Shown here: positions 1 through 10,000 of the stretch, in pieces
How positions within the stretch are numbered: the stretch's first letter is position 1
Layout: each line of letters begins with the position of its first letter
Source: Acanthaster planci
Taxonomy: Eukaryota; Echinodermata; Asteroidea; Valvatida; Acanthasteridae
NCBI RefSeq assembly: GCF_001949145.1
Contig: NW_019091375.1
Location: 3,376,763-3,395,331 of the forward strand
Length of the DNA: 18,569 bases
Direction of reading: 5' to 3'
Translations under genes and position numbers: made by a program
The notes under the pieces: model-generated
Database searches by the model: none
Told to the model about the DNA's origin: nothing
Seen by the model: only the letters and a program-made list of their open reading frames with translations

Positions 1-92
1 GACTGACGACGAAATATTCTGAGAGTAATAATATCGTGCAGGCTGGGTGGCAACTTCCTAAACCCGTGGTCAAACTTCCGGTCGTACATGGG

Positions 93-450
93 GAGTCAGG
101 TTGGCAAGGTAGTTCTTCCCTTGCCTTCCACCTCTGTGGTCCCGGGTTCAATTCCCGGCCCCGGTCCACATGTGGATTGCGTTTCCAGTCCCTACCTGAC
201 TCCGAGGGTTTTACCCAGAATATTCCTCTGTGGGGTTTCCTCTAAACTGCAACTGCTTCTTACTGTCTCCCCTTTACTGATGATGTTGGTGAATATGGGT
301 CGTTTGGCGGGTGCCCGAGGCGCCCTTGTATCGGCTCAACCATGTTTAAGTGTATTCAGTGTTCCAAGCTTAACATTGTACAGCGCATTTGAACATATTT
401 GTATGAAATTTGCGCTTTATAAATGAATAAATTATTATAATTATTATTAT
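93..450 (+). mobile_element. tRNA-derived SINE
   Basis: A tRNA-like head has an A-box-like word at 102-112 and a B box GGTTCAATTCC at 145-155, 33 bp apart. The B box lies in a T-arm palindrome, CCCGGGTTCAATTCCCGG. The body (about 165-380) contains CATGTGGATTG and a stretch like the common 'gggttttncccngnatattcc' SINE module. The 3' part has the typical CAGCGC...GCGCTTTATAAATG hairpin and ends in an AT-rich tail of ATT repeats (424-450). Exact ends and target-site duplications are not clear. It cannot be a functional tRNA, as the acceptor stem and anticodon arm do not fold. Confidence 0.72.
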
Positions 451-1405
451 AACGCTTATTATCCCCCCGGAAAAGCGAAGGTGTTCCTGCTGTACACTGC
501 CACTACAGAGACAGGTGAAGACAACCAAAACACAGCAGGTTTTAAAACGAAAATAATAAGATGAAGAACTTTCTTAGTAACTGATTTTTTTTTATTTACC
601 TGGGAAGGTTCATACACTGCATTGATACCATCAGCGTTATCATTTTTCCTGTACCACCGCAGGGACCAGTTTTTGCTCCCGTACAACTGTCTCTGGAAAG
701 TCTGTCATATGAATGGCTGATCGGCTGGATGGATCGGAGAGTCCCCTTAATTTTAGAATTCATGTTTTGCTTTTCCTCGGCCCTTCTTTCAGGGTTGATA
801 TTGCACAGTTTGGTTTGTGGTGTCAAAACAACACAGAAAGGTTAAGTAGGAGGAATGTTGGTGCGCCTGCTTGCTTACGTCATTATTCAGATACGAAAAA
901 AAAGTTATTTCAGAACTTTCATCACACACATAAAAAGAGAAATACCCGTACAAATAAAAGTGAGGTAAAAAATGAGCAAACTGATTGGCAGCCAGAGAGC
1001 GGGGGCTTGGAGGGGTGACCATGCAGTAGTCTCACAGATTAGCTGCTTGTCGAAATTCTGAAGTACAAACGCGATGCAACCGTAGCGCGAAACGACTGGT
1101 TAGAGAAATAAACCAATCCTGCTTTTTTCACATAAGGGTAGCAAAGTTTGGATAAGCTGGTATTTCTGTACCATACTATCACCATTTGGCTTTGCAAGAG
1201 GACAAAGATAGAATGCCGACCTGCTATTTCCTGATGATGGTCTGTTTCTTATATGTACTTCTCGTAGAGACGTAGCCCAGGTTGGACGACGTCTACATTA
1301 CATTTCGACTAACGTCCAGGGTATGAAAGTCCTTAAACTATGCGAAATTTTTCTCGACACTTTTTTCTCACATTTTTACCTGACGAAGACAGCTCAAAAT
1401 GGCGT
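451..1405. other. Intergenic stretch, nothing recognised
   Basis: Between the SINE and the Crypton relic. Open frames are short (up to 101 codons at 713-1018) with no recognisable domain, no start or splice context, and overlapping frames on both strands. It is probably unannotated repeat or plain intergenic DNA. Confidence 0.5.
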
Positions 1406-2122
1406 TCACAAATGCCTTGTATCCTGAATACCATAAATGCTGTGTTTGAAATTACTAAATACCCCCTGCGAGACGTACAACTTGAACATGTCCGGATGCA
1501 AGGGGTTTTCTGGGGAGTGATGTTCCGATGTTTCAGTCCACCTTACGTTGGTAGCTCCTAGACACATCTCCAGTGTATCTGAGAAAGCCCTTCCCGTGGG
1601 TAGTTGTCTTAAGGCTAATCTGTGAGTTTGTGTAGCGCAGATTTCGATGTTCTTCACCAGCCCTCAAAGCAAAAAGGCATATTCAGTTACTGTTGTGGTG
1701 TATCACTCCCAAGAATCTTCTTCTCCCACATGTTATTCTCATCTTCCATTCTTGTTCTGTCATCTTGTTGTCAAGTGTATTTCTCAAAGGCGAAAATTCC
1801 TCATCTTGAATAACTGATATTCCTTGCCATGCATTGCAACATAAAGCTGGGTACATCTCACCTTCTCGTAGAGCGTTTCACTTGGATACTTCTCGCCGTT
1901 GACCTTACTCACTTTCTGGATGAAACAGGTGAGAGAGTAACACAGTTCAGCGGTTGTCATCTCGAGGAGTTCACGCCGTATGGCACTCAAGTTCAAGTCA
2001 GGATTCAGTATTGCGAGTTCATTTCTCAGAATTCTCCACTCGTTAAATGTGCGAACTGCCCGGGCACGTTTCTTCCGGTTGCTTCTGAGTATACCCTCAA
2101 TGTGATAAAACAATGAAAACAT
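1406..2122 (-). pseudogene. Broken Crypton/DUF3504-type tyrosine recombinase
   Basis: Reading the minus strand from 2122 down, residues RAVRTFNEWRILRNEL, LLEMTTAELCYSLTCFIQKV and NGEKYPSETLYEKV match the N-terminal, SAM-like DNA-binding part of Crypton-type recombinases (DUF3504, as in KIAA1958, ZMYM2/3/4 and QRICH1). After a frame change near 1787 comes LRNTLDNKM. In a further frame, about 1676-1533, FALRAGEEHRNLRYTNSQI is the box I region with the first catalytic Arg, followed by LRYTGDVS and a TGA stop. Another shift gives HSPENP and FKLYVS near 1520-1476. Box II (HxxR) and the Tyr are missing. The gene has several frameshifts and a 3' truncation, so it is inactive. The similarity was judged from memory of the family. 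Confidence 0.68.
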
Positions 2123-2794
2123 TTTTTATCAATATGCCTAAATAGAATGCATTTGTACAGTTTCTTTCAAGGTTTCAAAGATGTTGAACTATCTTAAACA
2201 TTCATATTACCTTGCAGCAATTTGTTTGGATATTGTCGATAATCTGAAATTGTCATTTGACAGTTTTGTAAATTTCAGAGTTTTTTAAATGTAAATTAAA
2301 GTCCATTTACTCGCCGAAGTTTATAATTGCTATATTTTCCTAAAATCAATTGAAAGAATATGTTTTGAATACTACTGGAAATGCTTGTGAAACGCTTCCT
2401 GGATCGGAAGAGGTGCAGTTTTGTATTTTGTACAGCTATTGTAAAACTAGGAAATAATCGACGGTAAAGTTTACATTCGTAAAATAATTGACATTACAGT
2501 GTATATATTCGTAAAAAATAATGAAAAGACAATAATAGTTTAATAAGCATGAAAAGTGGCTACGCCGTTTCTTTTTTATAGCTTTCGGGCAGAGTTGATA
2601 AAATTGCGGCTGGAAAATGGTCCTAAGCCAGAAATAGTAGAGGGATGCCGTTTTGAAAATAACCGCTTGCACTGAGGCATGGGAACTATCAGTCTTCGAG
2701 GTTGAGTTAGTTTTATGTGAATAATTTAATGTTATTGGCTAGCCTACCAAAATTGAAAAGGAATTGATAGATTCGGGGCATGGAAATAATTGAA

Positions 2795-2873
2795 TTTTTG
2801 TTTAATTAAGAAGCCATGACGGTTTCTATTTTTTGTTTAATTAAGAAGCCATGACGGTTTCCATATTTTGTTT
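2795..2873. repeat. 35-bp tandem duplication (about 2.25 copies)
   Basis: Copy 1 (2795-2829) and copy 2 (2830-2864) differ at one position (TTTCTAT against TTTCCAT); a partial third copy ATTTTGTTT follows. Near identity points to a recent duplication. Confidence 0.9.
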
Positions 2874-3000
2874 CCCATGAGGCTTAAATTAGTGCGCTGT
2901 ATCGTGGTGTTCTCAGTCACGGAACATCACTCATATTTTACTTTCTGACCTCCAAACTCTTCAGTTGGTAACGCTCTTTAGTTTGATCTTGATAAGAGTC

Positions 3001-3017
3001 GCTGATCAGTGATCAGC
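3001..3017. repeat. Perfect 8-bp palindrome GCTGATCA-G-TGATCAGC
   Basis: Two arms separated by one base, in intergenic DNA about 850 bp upstream of the predicted start site. It may be a dimeric protein-binding site or chance. Confidence 0.4.
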
Positions 3018-3333
3018 TCCCATTTAAGCAACACTCAGCCAAGGAGAGGTAGATGGCTGTTCAAGTGAGCATTACGTTTAAAGTTCCTCAGGGCTTCGAC
3101 AATTTTATAGTATCACTGGTATCATATGTGCTGGGGAAAATAATCGCAATTTTGTGCAGTTTGCGTGAAAGAAATGATTGTAGGTTTGGGCTATGGTGAA
3201 CGGTACCTGGAAACATTGAGTTTTAACGTTTCTTATACGGATGGCTGGTTGTTTAAAACTTCAAAGGATAAGGTGACATCGGTTAGCATCATTGTTACTC
3301 AGTTATTGCTGTAATTACATGTACATGTACATT

Positions 3334-3671
3334 NNNNNNNNNNNNNNNNNNNNNNNNNNNNNNNNNNNNNNNNNNNNNNNNNNNNNNNNNNNNNNNNNNN
3401 NNNNNNNNNNNNNNNNNNNNNNNNNNNNNNNNNNNNNNNNNNNNNNNNNNNNNNNNNNNNNNNNNNNNNNNNNNNNNNNNNNNNNNNNNNNNNNNNNNNN
3501 NNNNNNNNNNNNNNNNNNNNNNNNNNNNNNNNNNNNNNNNNNNNNNNNNNNNNNNNNNNNNNNNNNNNNNNNNNNNNNNNNNNNNNNNNNNNNNNNNNNN
3601 NNNNNNNNNNNNNNNNNNNNNNNNNNNNNNNNNNNNNNNNNNNNNNNNNNNNNNNNNNNNNNNNNNNNNNN
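3334..3671. other. Assembly gap (338 N)
   Basis: Unresolved bases. A (TACATG)n tract runs directly into the left edge and another copy lies just past the right edge, so the missing sequence is probably a longer palindromic tract that defeated assembly. An upstream noncoding exon could hide here. Confidence 0.95.
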
Positions 3672-3741
3672 CATACTGACTTACTGTACATGTATTATGC
3701 ATAATGTACATCCGCGGAACGGTGACGCTGTGGGGGTGTGA

Positions 3742-3880
3742 CCAATCAGTAGGCAGCATTCAGGACACGTGCACCGGCCGGCCAAGCGCCGGTACGGTTA
3801 TCGCAACGTCACGGAAATACATAACAGCAGTACATGTACATGTATAAGTAGGCCCATTCAGTATGTGTTCAGTTAGGCAG
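3742..3880 (+). promoter_or_regulatory. Candidate core and proximal promoter of the lipase gene
   Basis: TATAAG at 3843-3848 lies 28 bp upstream of the A of an initiator match TCAGTT (3869-3874), the usual TATA-to-start spacing, so transcription probably begins near 3871. Upstream lie CCAAT (3742-3746), an E-box CACGTG (3766-3771) and an ACGTCAC CRE-like site (3806-3812). A TACATG palindromic repeat (3831-3844) abuts the TATA element. The N gap begins about 70 bp further upstream, so more distal elements cannot be seen. Confidence 0.55.
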
Positions 3881-3881
3881 A

Positions 3882-3890
3882 ATGGAGTAG
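3882..3890 (+). promoter_or_regulatory. Two-codon upstream ORF in the predicted 5' UTR
   Basis: ATG GAG TAG lies 48 nt upstream of the main start codon in a different frame. Its context is strong (A at -3, G at +4), about as good as the main ATG. If transcription starts near 3871, ribosomes would meet it first and terminate almost at once, which could reduce translation or allow reinitiation. Confidence 0.5.
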
Positions 3891-3937
3891 AGCGACGAAG
3901 TTGAGTCTCATCTTCAGACTTTCGGCGTAATTTAAGC

Positions 3938-4094
3938 ATGGATTTAGCATTTTCTGGATGCGGTTTCCTAGGCATCTATCATATTGGTGTGGCCAGTTGT
4001 TTCAAAGAACATGCACCAAATCTGATTCGAAATATCAGTGGTGCTTCGGCCGGCGCGTTAGTGGCTTGTTGTATTGTAGCAGATATCGACTTTG
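3938..4094 (+). CDS. PNPLA2: PNPLA2-like exon 1 (residues 1-52 plus 1 nt)
   Basis: Encodes the start of the patatin domain: the first beta strand, the glycine-rich oxyanion loop (residues 7-12) and the GASAG elbow with nucleophile Ser37. Unlike human ATGL, only two residues separate the initiator Met from the LAFSGCGFLG-type strand, so the N-terminus is about ten residues shorter. The exon ends in phase 1 at TTTG followed by a strong donor GTAAGT at 4095. Confidence 0.95.
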
Positions 4095-7000
4095 GTAAGT
4101 ACACTGTACATACCGTTCAGACGGTCAGCTAGTGGTCAGTGGCATGGCAGTATGTTTGCAGTTTCCTTTTTTATGCACAAGACAAAGGGTTTTTATAGGT
4201 ATGAGCTCTGTTAAACAACTAGGAGTTCCCAAGACTGCATACCAATCATTGCCAGCTACATAGCAGGTCTGGAACCTAGCAGCCAACTTTGACGATGTTG
4301 ATAAAAATGGTCCTTGCACTGCCCATGGTCTGCCTATGCTGACTCGGCAAAGTTGACTATCTGCAAGTGCAAGTCCGTGTCGTTGTATTACCTATTCATA
4401 TTCCTGGCTTCTGCATTCTGTGGCACCCGAAATAAGTTATCAGTCTCGGCAGAATTTTTTTTAAACTGATGTAACATCGAATTTGACAGAAGTAAGATTT
4501 GGACGCGTAAATTCAACCGTGGGAATTCTTGGATAAAATGTAAACAAACGCGGGCATCCATGGAGTTGTTGGAACTGTGCCAGCGCATATCGCGTGACAT
4601 TGCATTCGGGCGTCATCGTTGCAGTGCATACATTATACAGAACCGTCTCCCATTGGTCCTTGAATATGAGTCGGAAAGGTACGTTTGCGTTTGACCAATC
4701 GCAATTGAGAATTCCACCCCGCCCCTCGAGTGTTATTGGGGAAACTGTACCAGGCATGGCACGTGTACTTCGGACTCTAATTACAACCGTAGTATTTTGT
4801 CTTCACATAGGCTAGACCTGGAGGGTAAAAACAACCCCAGGTCGGTGGTCTTCCTGAAATAACTTGAAATTAAAACATGACTGCCTCTCATTTCTCTTGT
4901 GAAATAAGACAAATTGAACGTGTGGACATCATGAAAAGAAATGCTAGGCCTACTTAAATATGAAATTTAGCCTCAAAGTGGTTGCTAAAATGGTATATTA
5001 TTTCCATTTCCAATCGATCACTTGGTCTTTTTCCCACTAAATTTCTCAATTTTAGAAGTTTTCCCAGAACAGCGAGACACTGCATAAGACAGGCCATAAT
5101 CTCCATTACACAATACAATCAGTTCTGCGTAGCAAGATTTTTTGTTTGACTTTCAGGAGTTATAATTGACACTTCTTTGCAGCGCGATCATGTTTTACAT
5201 GCACAAAACGATCCAGCCACGTACCGTGTACAGTACCCTGCGGCAGCGTTTTAGCTAGCGAGCCATGCAGCTGTGTTTTGCACGGCAAGCTTTGTGAAAT
5301 TGCAGCCCATTTTTTCAAGCATGGCCTGACGGTGCCAATCAAGCCATGCACTTAATTTGAGGCTTGTGTTATCTAGATCCTGAAAAATGTGCAAATAAAA
5401 TTTGAGCTACATTTGAGTTTTTCCCATGCTTTTCCCCCATCAACCAAGTCCAAAATAGAAAATATGCTGCAGCAAAGTACATGGTTCGAACGTATCAATG
5501 CCAGCAGGCGGGTTCCTTTCCTTACAAATGATGAACTTCAGTACCGTATCTATGAACTTGTAAACAAGTGAATACAGGGATCCATACTTGTTCACCAGTG
5601 ATCGATCGTACATGTATGTAATCGGCCTCATTCCCATGGCAATCATTAGCTGCCATATTGCGCCCACTCTCGCATGAGTTACATGTAGTCCATGGGGACG
5701 AGGTTGACATAATCATTTCAAGGGTTGCGCTGCATGCTCATTGTATCATCCAGAATGAAACAAAAAATAATGGATTTTTTCTCAAAGGCAAGGGCTTGCT
5801 TACATGTGATCTTTGTTTCATTTCAAAACACGCCCTCTTTTGTTCCTGCTTGGAGCAGATTGAAATGTAAATGAATGGTACATGTAAATTTAGTGTGGTA
5901 ACATCATGTTAGTTTTGTTTCTGCAGGTAAGGCGACCGATAATGTGCTGAGGTTGGTTCAGAAAGCTAGATCTCGTCTACTTGGTCCATTCCATCCATTC
6001 TTTGATCTCCATGGCTACATGAATGAGCGTATGCACAAAGTTCTTCCAGATGACATCCACAAACTGGCATCTGGCAGATTACATGTGTCACTCACCAGGG
6101 TATGGGACAAGACCAATGTCATTGTATCAGACTTCAAATCGAAGGAAGAAGTCATTGAGGTATGTTTACAACTGTCATGTCCTACCGGTACATTGGAGCA
6201 CTGCTATTATTTACACAACGGAGTCTACACCAAATATTCTGTGTAGCGCTTGTTCGGTGTAGCGATTTTCAGTCATAAATGCACACTTGCGAAGTCCGAC
6301 CCATATTCAATGTGTGCAGCTCCAATCCGCATGTCTCGGTGTTTGATTTTGGACAGTTACATGTACATGCAAAAAAAATAAACTTTAAACTAGAAAACAT
6401 TGAAATTCCTGGATTTTTTTAAACTTATGTTCATCTCCTTTCATGTTTCACCCTTCGGGGTTGTCCTCACTGGAAGTAGCATTGCAAAATGAAATCAAGT
6501 TTTCCTCGAGTTATCACTCAGTTACATGCGGCATGTACATGTAGCACGCTGTTACACTAGTGGTTTCTGTTGGTGAAATGGCACTAAGTAAATGGGCCAT
6601 GCCAGAAACCATTCATGTACATGTACAGTAGAGGTGCATACCTGTACATGTACATATCCACGGTTGGCAACAAAATGCCAGGGAAGCATTTTGGAAAATG
6701 ATTAAAACTGGCAAGATCTTTATGAAAGATTTGTGTAAATTAAATAACGAAATGTTTGAGTCAATCTACGTACATGTACCTATTTATTGTTTTGGTGATT
6801 TACGAGTTCAAATCTCTTAGCTTTACAGCAATTATCGTGCCAGGTTTTCCACACCTCTGTTGCTGGTATTGTACACTCTCAGCCGCTCTACATGTACATG
6901 TACATTTGTACGTGACCGCGTGTGGTCACATGAACATTACATGCAGTGTACGTGTACATGTACATATAGGCTACATGAATGATACATGGAGTTATTGTCA

Positions 7001-10000
7001 TCAGTTTTAAATATATTTCTTTTATTTAAAAAGCAAATTTGTAACGTTTGGTGAAAGTACAAACAATATTTGGTAAAAGTGAAAATTTGGGAGCTTACAG
7101 AGATGTTTGGTATAGCCAGAATACATGTATTTGGTACCGGTACCTGTGTATAGCAATGTTCATTGTTACGGTGTTCCACAGTAATGTATGTTCATGTAAC
7201 TTCAGCAAATGTAAATGATACGAGATGTGTGATTTTCTGTATTGATAATTTTGTGAAGGTTTTGAAGTTTGAGCAATTAAAACTGTCATCAGGGTTACAT
7301 AAATTTGTGATTCTAACCCATCTTACTGATGTTTCATGAACAATTTAACCACCATCATGTTTAAAGGAACAAAGGATGGAGTGGCCTCATACAGAATCAA
7401 AATGTAGGTACACATACATGTACAATGTACATGTACATGTACATGAAGAGTTTACTTGAACTGCAAAATGTCCCAGCTAGCATAACACATTCACCTGCTG
7501 TACATGTACAGGTACATGTACATGTACTGAAGCCGTTACATCATGTACATATGCATGGTTACTCCAGGTGTTAAGTCACATGTCTGAACACGTGCCCAGA
7601 TGTGTCTGAAGGTCAGCGTAAGGACTTCAATACACATGCTATACTTCAGCTTAATGCAAGTTATATAATATTGTACATGTATAAATCTTGTCCATTGATA
7701 AGCAAAGCTGTGGGTAGACCATTGTTAGACCAAAGATAAAATCTCCAGCATAAGGCAGTGCGTCAAAAGGTCAAAGAAAAGTTTCATGAAATGGAATCGT
7801 GAATTTCCCGAAATTTGATTGGTATTTCCCAAAATTTTCAAAAGTGCTTCCTGCATGACTGTGTCGTGTTTTCTCACGAGCTAGTATATATATTTTTAAC
7901 CCTAACAGTCCTCAGTCCTCCAACAGGTGAAGGATTTAGGACTGTTAGGGTTAATGAAAACGAACTTAAAACCACGGTACCAACCTAACTGCAGACTAAA
8001 GGGCTAGTCTAATTGACGCACGCATCCCATGCTTTTGCCGTGACACCTCAGTACCACAGTAGCACCATTGAACACTGTTATATAGCACTTAAAATTCGCC
8101 TTAGAGAAAAAGAAAGGGAATCTCTAATTTCAATTTTAAAAATTATTCCTTCATTTTCTGAATTTTCCGAAATTATTCTCTTTCCCGAAAGTTACCCAAA
8201 GAACACCCAAATTTCACAAATTTCGGTAATTTTCGGGTAGAGTGGAAACACTGGCATGGGGGCTGTAGAATTGATAATTCAATTTGATTTAGAGGTTAGG
8301 CCATGGTGGTTTGACCAAAAAACAAAATGCATTTGCTGTACTTGGAACATGGATAACTTGATGCTTGGGGTCAGAAAATTACATGTGCCAGGAAGGGAAG
8401 AATTGACTAGATTCCCAATGCCACTATTTTTAGTACATGCACTCTGCCTGTGTTACAGCATGGAAGTAGGAACTGCAGTTCCCAAAATGTCTATCAACGA
8501 CGAAAAGTACTAATTAAGCAAACTCTTCCCATGAAAATAACTCAATCTTTCATGACAACAATATCATGATTATCATGATTCCTTTAACAGATTGGTAACA
8601 CAAGTTGTCAAGACATATATTGCTGTGATTGAGAGACATATTGACAATTTCTATCCCAGTTCCTTTCATGGCACCCATTTCCACCATCTTACACCTGCAG
8701 AGCTCAAGTTATGGAGCAAGCCCTGATGAGTTTCTAAAGTTCTTTTTGTTCTGATGGGATCAATGGGGTTACTTAAATGAATCAGTATCATTCAATTCAA
8801 TATTTTTTCAAAGCTAATAAAATTTTGCAGATTTGCATTTCAGAAAAATAGGGTCAGACAGAACCTGTCCTGATCACCAAGTGTTTTTTATAAGGCCTTA
8901 TCTAACTGAAGTACTGTGTACTTGTATGTGTGTAGTCACACTAGATACATTTACATACAGATGTACATGCACAGTGTAGTGTTTGGGATTAGGGGTAATG
9001 GACAACATGTTCTACATTGAGAAAACTCATGGAAGGATTGTTAAGGTTGTGTGCAAAGGGCTCTGTATGTTACCTGATTTTGCATGGTTGAGCTATTTCC
9101 CAATGAACCAAATCTCCTCAGATTATACCTACATATACGTGTGCATGTACATGTAGATAGCTACGCAGCACCATGCCTAATACATGTAGTTGCCAAATAT
9201 TGAGTGGATATTGACAGACGACTGTTAACTTCAGTGTACATTTATACAGCCAGAAAAAACCCACAATACATGTACATGGCTATGAGTAATGCACATTCCT
9301 CTTACACTGATCCAGTCATTAAATTACGGTAGGCCAGAAGATACCATAGTAATCTACATGTAGCAAGGCTACATGTACCTGCAGACACAACTGAATATAA
9401 ATTTTTTTGTTGTCAATTTCAGTTGAATGACTTTCAATTCAGGATTAAAAAAACCCAAACCAACAAAAACAGATCAATGGGTGTATGTTTATTTTTCATT
9501 TGCTTTGCAGGCAGTTTTATGCAGTGCCTTTGTGCCATGCTACTCGGGATTAATCCCGCCTACATTCAGAGGAACAGTAAGTGTTGCTTTTGCCAAAGGT
9601 TTGTCTTATGGAACTACCTGAAGTGGAAACTCCTGATGATTGATTCCTTTAAGTTGATCCACAGTTAATTACAATGTGGATATATTTAGGTAGAATCTTG
9701 ATTAATTTCAGTGCACAAAACTCCATGTACACCTTTATCTTAGATATTCCAGTGCATGAGCATTGATCTGTTTCAGTTCATTCATTGTATGAATGACTTT
9801 CAGTTCAGGTTTAAAAATTCAAGAAAAGAGTTTTTTCCCTATGTTGACTCTGCATTAGCCGTGTTCCCATTAGACCTTTTCTTCCGTGGGCATGCAGAAA
9901 CATACATGTACTATGTCATTTCTTCGTGTCAATCTACATGTACGTGTACCATACATTCCCACGTGGACATTTGTTTAACCGTAACGGAACGTTTATTCGC

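Larger units (their letters stand above)
2123..3333. other. AT-rich intergenic stretch upstream of the gap
   Basis: Contains the 35-bp tandem duplication and a short palindrome, but no convincing gene. A 44-codon open frame starting MAVQVSITFK at 3052 has no clear splice donor or promoter. Confidence 0.5.
6160..9510 (+). other. Intron 2 of the lipase gene
   Basis: 3351 nt, the largest intron, phase 0. It is dominated by TACATG tracts (6358-7551), the hairpin MITE (7896-7954), an AT-rich zone with repeated TTTCCCGAAA-like words (7800-7850, 8150-8240) and a 12-bp palindrome ATAAGGCCTTAT (8890-8901). No exon-like ORF with good splice sites was seen. Confidence 0.9.

Noticed and set aside
145-155. 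Functional tRNA gene suggested by the B box GGTTCAATTCC
   Set aside because: No acceptor stem or anticodon arm folds around it, and the sequence runs on into a SINE body and ATT tail.
36-426. Open frames of 69 and 112 codons at the left end
   Set aside because: They lie inside the tRNA-derived SINE and read through its B box and 3' hairpin.
1829-2116. 95-codon plus-strand frame
   Set aside because: It is the antisense shadow of the minus-strand recombinase relic.
3052-3198. Small ORF starting MAVQVSITFK upstream of the gap, possible first exon
   Set aside because: It has a weak start context, no convincing splice donor or promoter, and no recognisable domain.
3292-3759. Long open frames across the N gap
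   Set aside because: They exist only because N translates as unknown residues.
7861-7960. miRNA precursor for the 59-nt hairpin
   Set aside because: Perfect TTAA-bounded arms and a second related copy fit a MITE better; the stem is nearly full length without a typical miRNA loop pattern.
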